Counted from the first letter of the stretch, positions 9,037 to 18,436 are shown. The stretch: DNA of 64,000 nucleotides from CAYQQJ01 sp964419935 (GCA_964419935.1 CAYQQJ010000013.1:1-64000); one strand, 5' to 3'. Notes: generated by a model from the sequence alone, not told the origin. Program-made: numbers and translations.

Positions 9037-11253
9037 TTATGCAACGGTCTGTTCATCTAACTCTGTGTCATGAGGCAGTGCCGCCGGTGTGGGCGCGACA
9101 GGTACCAGCTCAATCGCGGAGCGTGCGGAGTCCGGCAAGGTGAACACGTTCACCCGGTCCACCAGGGTTGCAGCATAGAATTTCAAACTGTCAGTAAATC
9201 GCTTCTGTTCGGCCAACTGCTTGCCGGTTTTCTCGGTAAAGCGCCGGATAATGGTGGAGCGGTCGCGTACCTTGTTGGCAATATCGGCTTGCTGAGAAGA
9301 GTTTTCGGAAATTACTTTCACGGTTTCCACGAGCTCGGTGGTGGCCTGCTCCGTATCGTCCATTCGCTCCCCAGCCAGCTCCGCCAGCCGGGATCCGTCC
9401 GCCACCTGAGTGATCAAGGTGTTCATGATAGTCACCGTGTCCGAGGTTTCCACGCGGATATTATTCACCATGGAAGAAATTTCCGCGGTGGCCTCCCGCG
9501 CATTCTCCGCCAGCCGCTGAACTTCGTCGGCCACAACAGCGAAGCCCTTACCAGCCTCACCTGCGGAGGCCGCGTGCATACTCGCGTTCAATGCAAGAAT
9601 GTGTGTACGCTCGGAGATGGTATTGATGAGGTTAACAATGCTGGAAATTTCCTGGGAGCGGTCGCCAAGTCGCTTCATGCGCTTTTCGGTTTCGGAAATG
9701 GTTTCACGAATGGTGCGAATGCCCTTGACGGTTTCCACCACCGTGCTGCGCGCGGAGCGTGTACTGGTAATGGCCTGTTGCGCCAGTGTATCGGCGGTGC
9801 CAGCACGCTGGGCAATATCATTCATGGCCCGGGCGGCAACCTCCAGCGCGTTGCTGGTGGCGATCACATGTCGGCGTTCATCATCGGCAAGCCCCAGTAC
9901 GATAGTGGACTGATCGTGCAACTGTTCGGAAATGCTGTTGACCTCTTCCGATATATCCTTCACCTGGTGCAGTGTGCGTGCAGTTTCAGTGGTCAAGAGA
10001 TTCACCGCATCGGAAATTGTCCCGGTAATATCCGGAGACACGGGCACCTTGATGGTGAGATCCTTTTTGGCAATAGTGCCCAGCGCCTGAATCAGGTCAA
10101 TGATGGAGTTGTTCAGTTGATCGTTTTCATGAGACTGGTCTTCCAGTTGTTGGATACGTTCGTCCAGCAGCTTATTGAAGGCTGCGCCGAGGTCCCCAAG
10201 CTCGTCATCGGATATCTGCTTGACCCGCGCGTGGGTCTTTCCTCGGTTGATGCGACGAATCACGCTTTGCATGTGCGCCATAGGGAAGACAATACTTTTG
10301 TAGATAAAATAAATGCCGATGGCAGTGCCCATGGCCACGGAAAAAATGATTGCAGCCACAATGGCCTGGATCATTTGGGTGCGCTCGGTAGTGGCACTTA
10401 AACTGGCCGCCGCGATAGTACCGACCTCGGCGAGCAACTGGTTAAACATCGCACCTAATTTTTCTCCGTCGCCATTCAAGGCACTACGGTAAGCAGCGGT
10501 CTCATTCAACGCCGACGCCAGCTCCCGGAACTCGCTGGTATACGCATTTGCGTTGTTTAAAAGCTGCTGCCGTTGGTCTTCTGACAGTTCGGCCGCAGAC
10601 CCGGATGATACCCACTGGACCAGCGCGGCATGAAGCGCCCGACTTTTGCTCTCCCATTCGCTATCGAACCCCATGTCAAATTCCGCTGGATTGGCATTCA
10701 ATGCGTTGGCCTGCAGCTGATTTTCGTATTGACGCAGTTGTAAGTGCATTTGCAGAAAAGTGACCATGCCCTCGGTGAAGTTAATTTGTTGCAGCTGCTT
10801 TTCAAGGACCATCGCCAGCCGTTCCAATTCAGCAAAGCTGTTGACTTGAGAGGCATCCTGCAAACGGGCTGTTGCATCGGTAAAACGTTGATCATACGCC
10901 GTTAATGACTGAGACAACTCAACAATGGCGTCGTCGACGCCGTAGTTGGCACCCTGCTCGCGCAAAGTTTGGAGGTTGGCTGTCAGGCGTGCGTGAAGTC
11001 TGTTGTACTCTTGCAAATGGGACTCGTCACGCAAGGTAAGAACCCCGGTTGCGGATTCACGCAGGCGCAACTGGTCGCGGTTCGCGTCAGCGAGTTGCTG
11101 TTGAAACGTCAGCAGCCCGCGCTCCACGTCCCGGTTATTGCTGTCGATGGTTACCTGAATATAATAGGTAACCCCAATGGCAATGAAGCCCAGCGTCAAG
11201 CCGGCCATGAGTACGATAATTTTGTGGGATATTCGTAGGTTGGTTAAGTTCAT
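9037..11253 (-). CDS. pilJ: PilJ-like methyl-accepting chemotaxis protein
   Basis: A 738-residue chemoreceptor. TM1 spans about 11-33, a helical periplasmic sensor 34-295 and TM2 296-318. HAMP segments cover 319-371, with a second HAMP-like unit around 385-440. The cytoplasmic signalling hairpin has its tip near 545-590 (SERTHILALNASMHAASAGE), closest to PilJ, where MHAA replaces the IEAA of enteric receptors. It lies between cheW-like and cheA-like genes of the same operon. PilJ-type receptors sense surface contact or type IV pilus state in Pseudomonas; the stimulus here is not visible. No cheR or cheB gene is present in this operon, so any methylation would need enzymes encoded elsewhere. 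Confidence 0.9.
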   Translation of the reverse strand: MNLTNLRISHKIIVLMAGLTLGFIAIGVTYYIQVTIDSNNRDVERGLLTFQQQLADANRDQLRLRESATGVLTLRDESHLQEYNRLHARLTANLQTLREQGANYGVDDAIVELSQSLTAYDQRFTDATARLQDASQVNSFAELERLAMVLEKQLQQINFTEGMVTFLQMHLQLRQYENQLQANALNANPAEFDMGFDSEWESKSRALHAALVQWVSSGSAAELSEDQRQQLLNNANAYTSEFRELASALNETAAYRSALNGDGEKLGAMFNQLLAEVGTIAAASLSATTERTQMIQAIVAAIIFSVAMGTAIGIYFIYKSIVFPMAHMQSVIRRINRGKTHARVKQISDDELGDLGAAFNKLLDERIQQLEDQSHENDQLNNSIIDLIQALGTIAKKDLTIKVPVSPDITGTISDAVNLLTTETARTLHQVKDISEEVNSISEQLHDQSTIVLGLADDERRHVIATSNALEVAARAMNDIAQRAGTADTLAQQAITSTRSARSTVVETVKGIRTIRETISETEKRMKRLGDRSQEISSIVNLINTISERTHILALNASMHAASAGEAGKGFAVVADEVQRLAENAREATAEISSMVNNIRVETSDTVTIMNTLITQVADGSRLAELAGERMDDTEQATTELVETVKVISENSSQQADIANKVRDRSTIIRRFTEKTGKQLAEQKRFTDSLKFYAATLVDRVNVFTLPDSARSAIELVPVAPTPAALPHDTELDEQTVA

Positions 11254-11385
11254 GGAATTCTCCTGCCCCGGTCATTCCTTTCGGTAGGTCCTGCTATACC
11301 CGCTGAATTTTGGAATGTCAGGTTCAGCTGTCTTATTTGCAGGTCGCGATTTGTGGTTCTTGCTTGTAAATCGTAAGTCATACTT

Positions 11386-11940
11386 TTAATCTGCTTGTTC
11401 TGACGTCGACAAAACATGAAACAGGTGCTGGTGATTCAGCAGATGCCAAGTTTCCCTATCCGTTGCCCCTAAAGCCTGGCGAGATTGTCGATAACTGGCG
11501 GCGACTGCCCCACCGAAGGTCGAGGAAATATCTTCTCCACGTGCTTCCTCATGAAAATCTCCCAAGCTAACAGAAAGTGGCTTGTCGCCAACAACAAGAG
11601 CAACACCCTTTTCGACGGCGTCGATAATCAATGCGTAGCGCGGCGAAGTTGTCGGTGCTGCCCCCGGTTCATTTAACCAGAGTTCCAATTGATACACCGG
11701 AACCAGATTGCCGCGCACGTTGGTCAGACCGAGAAAATGCGGCGGACTCCCGGGTAAGGGTGCAATTTCAGGTGTAATCAACAGTTCACTGTACAAGCCC
11801 TGTTTCAGCAGAAAATTCCAGCCGCCAACAGAAAACCCATAATTGCGGATGCGATTCCAGACTCGTTCCACCTGAGATTCCACCGCAGGTTCCGCAGGAA
11901 ACTGCTCGTCGTTATTTTGCACCTCAAGGTCCAGGTTCAT
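11386..11940 (-). CDS. pilI: PilI-like CheW adaptor
   Basis: A 184-residue CheW-domain protein. The family signature is clear in the middle (IAPLPGSPPHFLGLTNVRGNLVPVYQL), followed by the second beta-barrel subdomain (YALIIDAVEKGVALVVGD). It would bridge the PilJ-like receptor and the ChpA-like kinase. The gene starts 9 bp after the pilH-like gene, so translation is probably coupled. A 132-bp gap with no recognisable element separates it from the pilJ-like gene. Length and motif order are normal for PilI. Confidence 0.87.
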   Translation of the reverse strand: MNLDLEVQNNDEQFPAEPAVESQVERVWNRIRNYGFSVGGWNFLLKQGLYSELLITPEIAPLPGSPPHFLGLTNVRGNLVPVYQLELWLNEPGAAPTTSPRYALIIDAVEKGVALVVGDKPLSVSLGDFHEEARGEDISSTFGGAVAASYRQSRQALGATDRETWHLLNHQHLFHVLSTSEQAD

Positions 11941-11949
11941 GATACGACC

Positions 11950-12312
11950 TCAGACCGACGCAACGGCTTCAATAATCTGCTCCGGCGTGTAGGGCTTGCT
12001 GATCAGTCCCCGGCCACCTTGTAACTCGCCCCACACACGATCAGCCCGCTGGTTCTTGCTGGTCACAAAATAGACCGGTATGCAGCGTGTGTCCCCGTCG
12101 GATGTAATATTGCGACAAGCTTCAAACCCATCCATCCCCTCCATTACCACATCCATAAGAATTACGTCCGGGCGCTGGCTTTTGGCCTGCTGGAATGCCT
12201 CGAGACCATTGGTCGCGGTCACCACCTGATAACCCGCCCCTTCCAGAATATTTTTGAGGTTCTGCAAATCAACCGGCGCATCGTCCACGACCATAACTTT
12301 GCTTACTGCCAT
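11950..12312 (-). CDS. pilH: PilH-like single-domain response regulator
   Basis: A CheY-like receiver of 120 residues. The ATG at 12312 (MAVSKVMVVDD) is preferred over the longer frame starting at 12369, because it gives the usual N-terminus and has GGAGA nine bases upstream. The acid pocket is D10-D11, the phosphoacceptor is D54 in DVILMDVVMEGMDG, and the conserved Lys sits in LISKPYTPEQ. No output domain is present, so it should act by protein contact, like PilH of the Pseudomonas Chp system. It lies between the pilG-like and pilI-like genes. Confidence 0.88.
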   Translation of the reverse strand: MAVSKVMVVDDAPVDLQNLKNILEGAGYQVVTATNGLEAFQQAKSQRPDVILMDVVMEGMDGFEACRNITSDGDTRCIPVYFVTSKNQRADRVWGELQGGRGLISKPYTPEQIIEAVASV

Positions 12313-12387
12313 TTCTCCGTTCTCCGTTGTTACTGCTTGGTGTTGTTCCTGATTTAGGGTGCCTTGCAATAGCGGCCAGGGCCGCGA

Positions 12388-13326
12388 TCAACTTGTCGGG
12401 CGACTGGTCTTAACAAGGCTATTCCTGGCGGAGCTGCCTTTTGGGGAGTCGCCTTCAATAGAGCCGGCTTTGGCGTACTCACTAAAAACCTGTTCGAATT
12501 CATTGTGGTTTATTGGCTTGATCAAGTAGGCATCGCAACCGGCCAGGGTGCCCTTGAACTTGTCGAATGACGACGAACGACTGGTCAGCATAATGACCGG
12601 CGTGTTGCGATTGAGCGAACTGCGCTTGATTTTTTTGCAGGCGGCGTAGCCATCCATCCCAGGCATAACCACATCGAGGAAGATGATGCTGTAGCGGGTG
12701 CGGTTCACCGCCATCATGGCACTTTCTGCGCTGTCTACCAGATCCACCTCCTGATCAATCAGGTCGAACTCGATGGCCATTTGGCTGCGCACCGCAAGGC
12801 TGTCATCAATCACCAGCGCCCGATTCAATGTCCGTGAAGATCGTTTACCCGACATCACGTTAGCGTTTTTCAACATCCGCAAACCCGCCAGGGCTTCACT
12901 CTGCATTTCACCGTCGTGACCAATCTCAAACTCAGGAAAGTAGTTGAGTTCGCGAATGGTGTATTGGTCGAGAAGCTTCAGAAACCGTGCCGGGTTCAAC
13001 GGACTTTTGATCGCATAGCCGACCACTTCCGCCGACGAAGGAACGTTGCGCAGTAGCCGTATCATGGGGCGGGACGGTCCTGATTTGAAAAGCTCGGCCT
13101 GTGCGGTCTGGTCAGCACCACCAGGCTGGCTGATCATGACAATATCGATGTCGTCGGGAATACGGGTTGACGTCAAGGGAAGAACAACCGCCTCGTAACG
13201 CCGAGTTCGATATTGGGTAACGGAAAAGATTCGATTGACGGTTTTCATCTCTTCCATGGAAGCCCCGATAATCCCCACTCGAAATGCGCGCAGGGTCTTC
13301 GGTGGTTTTCTCGCTAAGTTTTGCAT
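12388..13326 (-). CDS. PilG-like response regulator with N-terminal pseudo-receiver
   Basis: This 312-residue protein is first in the chemosensory operon. Residues 165-290 form a canonical receiver: DD174-175, acceptor D218 in IIFLDVVMPGMDGY, and K270. Residues 14-120 also fold-match a receiver pattern (FRVGIIGAS..., DIVMISQP) but lack the acidic pocket and the acceptor Asp, so this half is probably a pseudo-receiver. A short Ser-rich tail follows. Classical PilG is a single receiver of about 135 residues, so the N-terminal half is an extra module. Operon position and motif pattern argue for a PilG role; the pseudo-receiver may bind a partner. GGAG lies about 11 bases before the ATG. Confidence 0.8.
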   Translation of the reverse strand: MQNLARKPPKTLRAFRVGIIGASMEEMKTVNRIFSVTQYRTRRYEAVVLPLTSTRIPDDIDIVMISQPGGADQTAQAELFKSGPSRPMIRLLRNVPSSAEVVGYAIKSPLNPARFLKLLDQYTIRELNYFPEFEIGHDGEMQSEALAGLRMLKNANVMSGKRSSRTLNRALVIDDSLAVRSQMAIEFDLIDQEVDLVDSAESAMMAVNRTRYSIIFLDVVMPGMDGYAACKKIKRSSLNRNTPVIMLTSRSSSFDKFKGTLAGCDAYLIKPINHNEFEQVFSEYAKAGSIEGDSPKGSSARNSLVKTSRPTS

Positions 13327-13775
13327 TTTGAAATCCGACTCCGTTCATCATTAATGTCTGTTTATTTTCTTGTATCTTTCTTCCATTCGTTATTTTCTGT
13401 ACTTTGTTCCCTATCCGTTATTCGCTACCGACTTTTGTTGGTACGCATCCAAGTACACACAATACCGACCTAAGTACATCCTTTTCGTTTTTTTGTCGCT
13501 CGCTTTATCTAGCTGGCATAATTATCAGCTGAAAAATAATATTTTTATTTTTTCATTGTTATGTTTTCATTGTTACAGCCCACTGAGTCTAGTTGCATTC
13601 TATTTCTTTACCAATTTGCGTCGGCAAAAAACACCATTAATGAGATGCAGTTCACGCATTGAAATTTGCCTTAGATGAATTTATGTCTCATGTTTAGTTG
13701 TAATAAAAAATCGTTTTCCGCGTTTCGGAAATCATTCCGGCTTATAATGCCTTTGTCATCTCGGGAGAACACGCA
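13327..13775. other. AT-rich intergenic region between divergent genes
   Basis: A 449-bp AT-rich stretch separating the chemosensory operon (minus) from the MHYT gene (plus). A TATAAT hexamer at 13743-13748 lies 28 bp before the MHYT ATG and could be its -10 element, but no good -35 box is at the right distance. The reading frame 13370-13678 translates into a Phe/Tyr-rich string without family features and was not accepted as a gene. No repeat was recognised. Confidence 0.5.
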
Positions 13776-14570
13776 ATGGAATTGGCACCTTCTTATAATA
13801 TTTTTCTGGTTGCCTTGTCTTACGTCATATCGGTTTTCGGCTCTTTCGTCGGTCTTCAGCTGGTCCGGGGAATGCGCACATCCGACGAATCACACCGCTT
13901 CAAGTGGGTAGCCGCTGCCGCACTGGCACTGGGTGGCGGTGCCATCTGGGCAATGCATTTTATTGGCATGCTCGCTTATGAAACGCCCATGGATGTTGGT
14001 TACGATTCCGGCCTTACCTTCATGTCACTGGCATTGGCTGTGGTTGTGGTTGGTGCGGGGTTGTTCTTTCTGAGCATGCATACACAATCCATTGTGCATC
14101 TATTGATCGCCGGCGTTCTTACAGGCTTGGGCGTGGCCTCCATGCATTACGCGGGCATGGAAGCTATGGTGATGCCTGCAGATATGCATTATGACTCCAC
14201 ACTGGTGGGTGCTTCCGTCGGGATCGCCATAGTCGCGGCAACGGCAGCCCTGTGGCTGGCATTTAACCTGGAAGGCAACAAGCAGATGATCGGCGCTTCG
14301 TTTATTATGGGGCTCGCCGTTTGCGGAATGCATTATACCGGTATGGCTGCGATGACGATGACCGGACACGATCACGGAGTAGTTATTGAGTCCACCATTG
14401 CACCTTTGACGTTGGGCCTATTAATATTCTGCTTCAGTATGTTGTTGCTGGTTCTTTGTTTGATTGTCACATTGGTACAATTGAATCGACGCATGTATGC
14501 CGAACTGGAGGCCGAAGACGATGATGAACAGGATAGTGCCGCCCTAGCTTCGTTAAAAACCGTTTCCTGA
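13776..14570 (+). CDS. MHYT-domain integral membrane protein
   Basis: This 264-residue protein is predicted to have seven membrane helices. It carries the three MHYT signature motifs on successive helices: AMHFIGM (near 66-72), MHYAGM (near 125) and MHYTGM (near 190). The domain is proposed to bind copper through its Met/His residues and to sense oxygen, CO or NO. Most relatives are fused to GGDEF/EAL or kinase domains; this one is free-standing, ending in a short acidic tail (EAEDDDEQD). It may signal to a separate partner, but none is evident. GGAGAA lies eight bases before the ATG, and a terminator follows at 14663. Confidence 0.88.
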   Translation: MELAPSYNIFLVALSYVISVFGSFVGLQLVRGMRTSDESHRFKWVAAAALALGGGAIWAMHFIGMLAYETPMDVGYDSGLTFMSLALAVVVVGAGLFFLSMHTQSIVHLLIAGVLTGLGVASMHYAGMEAMVMPADMHYDSTLVGASVGIAIVAATAALWLAFNLEGNKQMIGASFIMGLAVCGMHYTGMAAMTMTGHDHGVVIESTIAPLTLGLLIFCFSMLLLVLCLIVTLVQLNRRMYAELEAEDDDEQDSAALASLKTVS

Positions 14571-14662
14571 TTTTCGCGCCAATTTTGTTGGGCAGTATCA
14601 CGAAAAGGTCGTTCTCATATTCCATAACAATAAAATACCTTTACATTAACTGACACTTTAGT

Positions 14663-14690
14663 GCCCGCGTTCGCGGGCCTTTTATTTTTA
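14663..14690 (+). terminator. Rho-independent terminator after MHYT gene
   Basis: A seven-base GCCCGCG/CGCGGGC stem with a two-base loop (or six pairs around four bases) is followed by CTTTTATTTTTA. It lies about 90 bp after the MHYT stop codon and 50 bp before the hypX-like gene, isolating the two units. Confidence 0.85.
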
Positions 14691-14739
14691 CTGTTACCTT
14701 GACTACTAACTAATAAACCAACCGAAGGGAATCCGTACT

Positions 14740-16440
14740 GTGAAAATACTTATTCTATCCACCGCTTTCAGCGGTTTAACACAACGCGTTGTTCGGGAAT
14801 TGATTCATCAGGGTCATACCCTGGAAGAGCACTACGGTATGGATGCGACACTACTAAGACGACAGATCGAAAGCTTCCAGCCGAAGATTATTCTTTGCCC
14901 TTTCCTCACTCAGCGCATACCGGACGATGTCTGGCGCAACAACTTGTGCCTTGTTGTACACCCCGGTATCGAGGGCGACCGCGGCCCCTCGTCATTGGAC
15001 TGGTGTATTTCAGAAGGCGGTGCGGAATGGGGTGTAACCTTACTGCAAGCTGACGCGGAAATGGATGCGGGGGATATTTGGGGCACCACCAACTTTCCCA
15101 TGCGAATGGCCGGTAAAACGAGTGCCTATAAACGTGAAGTCAGTACGGCCGCAGTCAAGCTGATAAAGCAGGCTCTGCGGGATGTCGAGGATCGGAATTT
15201 TACTCCGCGCGCGCTTGACTACACCAACCCCCGGGTCCTGGGCCGCTGTCGCGACATGATGAAGCAGGCAGATCGCAAAATCGATTGGCTCGCCGACAGC
15301 ACCGAGACCATCATCAATAAGATAAACGCCGCGGACAGCACACCCGGCGTACTGGATTCCATTGCAGGGTTTGATGTGCATTTATTCGGCGCCTGTGAGG
15401 CTTTGGCTTTGCGCGGCCAGGCCGGTGCAGTAATCGCCATGCAGAATGGCTCCGTCTGCCGGGCTACAACCAATGGCGCAGTCTGGATTCGACAATTGAA
15501 ATGTAAGAATCATCCCGAATTACCGCCAATCAAACTCGCCGCCGAGCAGGTTTGTCAGAAACTGTTGCCGCAGGAGCAACTCGCTACCATCAGCAGCCTG
15601 GACGAACAGGATGAAATTCGGGATATCCGTATCGTCCGTCACGGCGAGACGGCCTATATTTATTTTGATTTCTACAACGGCGCCGCGAACACCCAACAGT
15701 GCATCGACCTGAAAAATCAACTGGTGAATCTTAAAACCAATCCGGATTTAACCACTCTGGTCTTTATGGGCGGCGAGGATTTCTGGAGCAATGGTATTCA
15801 TCTCAACTGCATCGAGGGCAGCGACGATCCGGCACTGGAATCCTGGAACAACATCAATGCCATTGATGACCTGGTTAGGGAAATTCTCGACTGTCCCAAC
15901 CACGTCACCATAGCTGCCCTGCGCAACAATGCCGGCGCTGGCGGTGCCATCATGGCACTGGCGTGCGATGAAGTGGTAATTCGCGATGGCGTGGTATTGA
16001 ACCCCCATTACCGCACCATGGGACTGTATGGATCAGAGTACTGGACCTATCTCCTGCCGCGCCGGGTGGGTGCCGCGCGGGCGCGCCGCATTATGGATGA
16101 ATGCCAGCCAATGTTGGCGGTGGAAGCCATAGGAGCCGGCATGGCGGATGTGATGTTCCCGGAGGACTGGCAATTATTCCACAACCAACTCACCGCCTAC
16201 TGCGAGAACACTCGCGAGCGAATCAACCTGGATAAGTTCCTGGAGATCAAGGCGACGCAGCGCGCGCAAGATGAACAGATCAAGCCGTTGGATGAGTACC
16301 GACAGGCGGAACTGGCTTACATGCGCGAGACATTTTACGACCCGTCCAGCGAATACCACCAGGCACGGCGACGCTTCGTTTACAAGGAGAAAGCCCCTGC
16401 CGTGCGAGTCGAAACCGAACAAAAGGCCGGAGTGGCCTGA
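14740..16440 (+). CDS. hypX: HypX-like formyl-THF CO-forming maturation protein
   Basis: A 566-residue protein with a GTG start at 14740 and GAAGGGA nine bases upstream. The N-terminal half is a formyltransferase-like domain with VHPGIEGDRGPSSLDW (72-87) and MDAGDIW (108-114). The C-terminal half (about 310-510) is an enoyl-CoA-hydratase/isomerase fold with DFWSNGIHLN, NAGAGGAIMALA and LNPHYRTMGLYGSEYWTYLLP. This two-domain layout and these motifs are characteristic of HypX/HoxX, which turns N10-formyl-tetrahydrofolate into the CO ligand of NiFe-hydrogenase. No hydrogenase structural or other hyp gene occurs in the window, so the acceptor of the product is unknown here. A strong hairpin follows the stop codon. 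Confidence 0.85.
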   Translation: MKILILSTAFSGLTQRVVRELIHQGHTLEEHYGMDATLLRRQIESFQPKIILCPFLTQRIPDDVWRNNLCLVVHPGIEGDRGPSSLDWCISEGGAEWGVTLLQADAEMDAGDIWGTTNFPMRMAGKTSAYKREVSTAAVKLIKQALRDVEDRNFTPRALDYTNPRVLGRCRDMMKQADRKIDWLADSTETIINKINAADSTPGVLDSIAGFDVHLFGACEALALRGQAGAVIAMQNGSVCRATTNGAVWIRQLKCKNHPELPPIKLAAEQVCQKLLPQEQLATISSLDEQDEIRDIRIVRHGETAYIYFDFYNGAANTQQCIDLKNQLVNLKTNPDLTTLVFMGGEDFWSNGIHLNCIEGSDDPALESWNNINAIDDLVREILDCPNHVTIAALRNNAGAGGAIMALACDEVVIRDGVVLNPHYRTMGLYGSEYWTYLLPRRVGAARARRIMDECQPMLAVEAIGAGMADVMFPEDWQLFHNQLTAYCENTRERINLDKFLEIKATQRAQDEQIKPLDEYRQAELAYMRETFYDPSSEYHQARRRFVYKEKAPAVRVETEQKAGVA

Positions 16441-16452
16441 CCGGGATACTCT

Positions 16453-16484
16453 CTGCGGCATCTGGCACGCTACAGATGCCGCAG
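16453..16484 (+). other. Strong 12-bp hairpin after hypX-like gene
   Basis: CTGCGGCATCTG and its perfect complement CAGATGCCGCAG are separated by eight bases, starting 13 bp after the stop codon. No T-run follows, so it is not a standard intrinsic terminator. It could protect an mRNA 3' end or halt transcription with Rho. Confidence 0.6.
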
Positions 16485-16649
16485 CATCCTGCCAAATTCT
16501 TCAATTCCCCATAGCCTTTGGGGAACACACCTTCGCGTTTCTTTAAATAACGCTTTCTCCCTCCAAAACCACCCTTCTGGCAAACGCTTTGCACAAACAC
16601 CGGTTTTGTCATGCGCTTTTGTTCTGAGGTTTTGTCACGAGGTTACGCC

Positions 16650-18260
16650 ATGATCACTATCACATCCATCGACGTTTATCCCATTGCTGCACCACCGACC
16701 GGGTTTGGCGGCGACGCGCGCAATATCGCCCAGGGCGGACCCTCGTACGCCAACGCGGTGCTGGACGTCATGACGGATGACCCCGAGCTGCGTGGCACCA
16801 GTATTGTTTTCACCAACGGCCACGGACTGATGGAGATGTGCGCCCTTATTCGCAGCGTGGCGACGCGTTTTCTGCTGGACAAACACGCACCGGTTTCTGT
16901 GGACGATTTACACAGGAATGGCAATTTGGGCAAAGTTTCCCGCCTGATGCTGCAGGACTCGGATTATGGATGGCTCGGTGGCGTCGGAATGTCACGCATG
17001 GCGATTGGCGCGGTGGTCAATGCACTCTGGGATCTTACCGCGAGACACCAGGGTGTACCGGCGTGGCGACTGATCGTAGACATGTCACCGGAAGATATTC
17101 TGCAGTTCATTGACTTCGAACATATCAGCGACGCCGTATCCCCCGCCGACGCGCTGGCATTACTGGCCGAAGCGCAAAGCGGCAAACAGCAACGTATCGA
17201 GAATATTTATGAGCTGGGCCTGCTCGCCTACAATACGGCGGGCTGGAGCGGTATCAGCAATGACGGTTTGATTGAACAGACTCGCAAAATGATCCGGGCT
17301 GGCTGGACTCAAATTAAAATTAAAGTCGGCGCCAGTTATTCTGCCGCCCGCCTGTCTGAGGGCAGTACAAATGAGTCACGCACTCGGTTTTTGAACAGGG
17401 AGGAGCTCGACAATATGGCAGTGCAAGCTGCCAATGAAGACGCCGAGCGGCTGCTACTGGTTTACCACACGATTCACCGCGAAGATCAGCGCCCCGTGAA
17501 AATGAAGGTCGCCGTGGACAGCAATCAGGTTTTCGATGCTCGTTCGGCGGTGCTGTTCATTGAACAACTCGCCCGCCGCCTTTATGAGGTCGATCCCGCG
17601 TTTCGCATTGACTGGTTTGAAGAGCCGACCAGCCAGCACAGCGCCACCGGACACATCACCATTCAGCAGCAATTGAACGATCGGTTCAAGGACTGCAATC
17701 CGCCCCTGCACGTACCCATTTCCACCGGCGAACAAGGCGCGTCGCCGGTGACTTTCAAGGATCTCATCCACGCGCCGGTTCACAATGGCGAATCCAGCAA
17801 AAAGGCCCACATCGACGTCATTCAAATGGACTACAGCCGCGTTGGCGGCATTGGCGACAATCTGGCGATTTTGCTGCTGGCGCAAAAGGCCCGCAAAGAA
17901 GGTCGGGACTTACGCATCTGCCCCCATGCCGGCGGCATCGGCCTGTGCGAAGGTGTGCGGCATATCCAGGCCATCAAGGAAGCGCTGTTTGGCAGCAGCA
18001 ATAACGCCGGAGTTGAAGACATCTTGGAATATGTTGCAGAAGAGCAGCGCGATGTTCACGAGGGCGTTTTCAACAACCCGGCGATTATCCGAAATGGCCA
18101 CTACCACATGTCGGACACCCCCGGCGTCGGTGTGGATTACACCGAGCAGGCAAAAAAGCTGTATCGGCTCCCCGGCGGGGAAGCCTGGCAAGCCTCTACC
18201 GCCATGCGGGAACTGGCGCAGAAGCTGGTTTTGGATGACGCACGTTTCGGGGCCTTGTGA
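16650..18260 (+). CDS. L-fuconate dehydratase-like enolase-superfamily enzyme
   Basis: A 536-residue member of the mandelate-racemase/enolase superfamily. The N-terminal capping domain contains GGDARN, QGGPSYANAV and the FTNGHG block. The segment before the barrel (DMSPEDILQFIDFEHISDAVSP) follows the L-fuconate dehydratase pattern closely. Catalytic candidates are K223 and K225 (IKIKVG), metal ligands D290 (VDSNQ) and E324 (WFEEPTS), the Glu of STGEQ, and H426 (CPHAGG). All key residues are present. It is about 100 residues longer than typical FucD, because of insertions after IKIKVG, after EEPTSQHS and around the SSKK segment. The substrate is probably a sugar acid, but the insertions make the exact one uncertain. 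It follows the hypX-like gene after 209 bp, same strand. Confidence 0.8.
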   Translation: MITITSIDVYPIAAPPTGFGGDARNIAQGGPSYANAVLDVMTDDPELRGTSIVFTNGHGLMEMCALIRSVATRFLLDKHAPVSVDDLHRNGNLGKVSRLMLQDSDYGWLGGVGMSRMAIGAVVNALWDLTARHQGVPAWRLIVDMSPEDILQFIDFEHISDAVSPADALALLAEAQSGKQQRIENIYELGLLAYNTAGWSGISNDGLIEQTRKMIRAGWTQIKIKVGASYSAARLSEGSTNESRTRFLNREELDNMAVQAANEDAERLLLVYHTIHREDQRPVKMKVAVDSNQVFDARSAVLFIEQLARRLYEVDPAFRIDWFEEPTSQHSATGHITIQQQLNDRFKDCNPPLHVPISTGEQGASPVTFKDLIHAPVHNGESSKKAHIDVIQMDYSRVGGIGDNLAILLLAQKARKEGRDLRICPHAGGIGLCEGVRHIQAIKEALFGSSNNAGVEDILEYVAEEQRDVHEGVFNNPAIIRNGHYHMSDTPGVGVDYTEQAKKLYRLPGGEAWQASTAMRELAQKLVLDDARFGAL

Positions 18261-18436
18261 GCCGCAGCTGTGTGTCGGCGCATTTATTCCATATTGATTT
18301 AACCCGTTCACAGCCATTTTGCGCCGCTCGTGGTATGGTTGACGAGCAGTACGGTTGATATGTCAGGTATGGGAGGGACTCCAGAAAGTTACGGCAGCGA
18401 TAACCGGGAACAACAATAATCCAAGTAAACAGCCTC

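Noticed and set aside
9070..10401. 443-residue plus-strand frame antisense to the pilJ-like gene
   Set aside because: Shadow of a real MCP gene; no motifs, and the sense protein has intact signalling hairpin and membrane segments.
13370..13678. 102-codon frame in the AT-rich gap
   Set aside because: Aromatic-rich translation of low-GC sequence without a ribosome site or family features.
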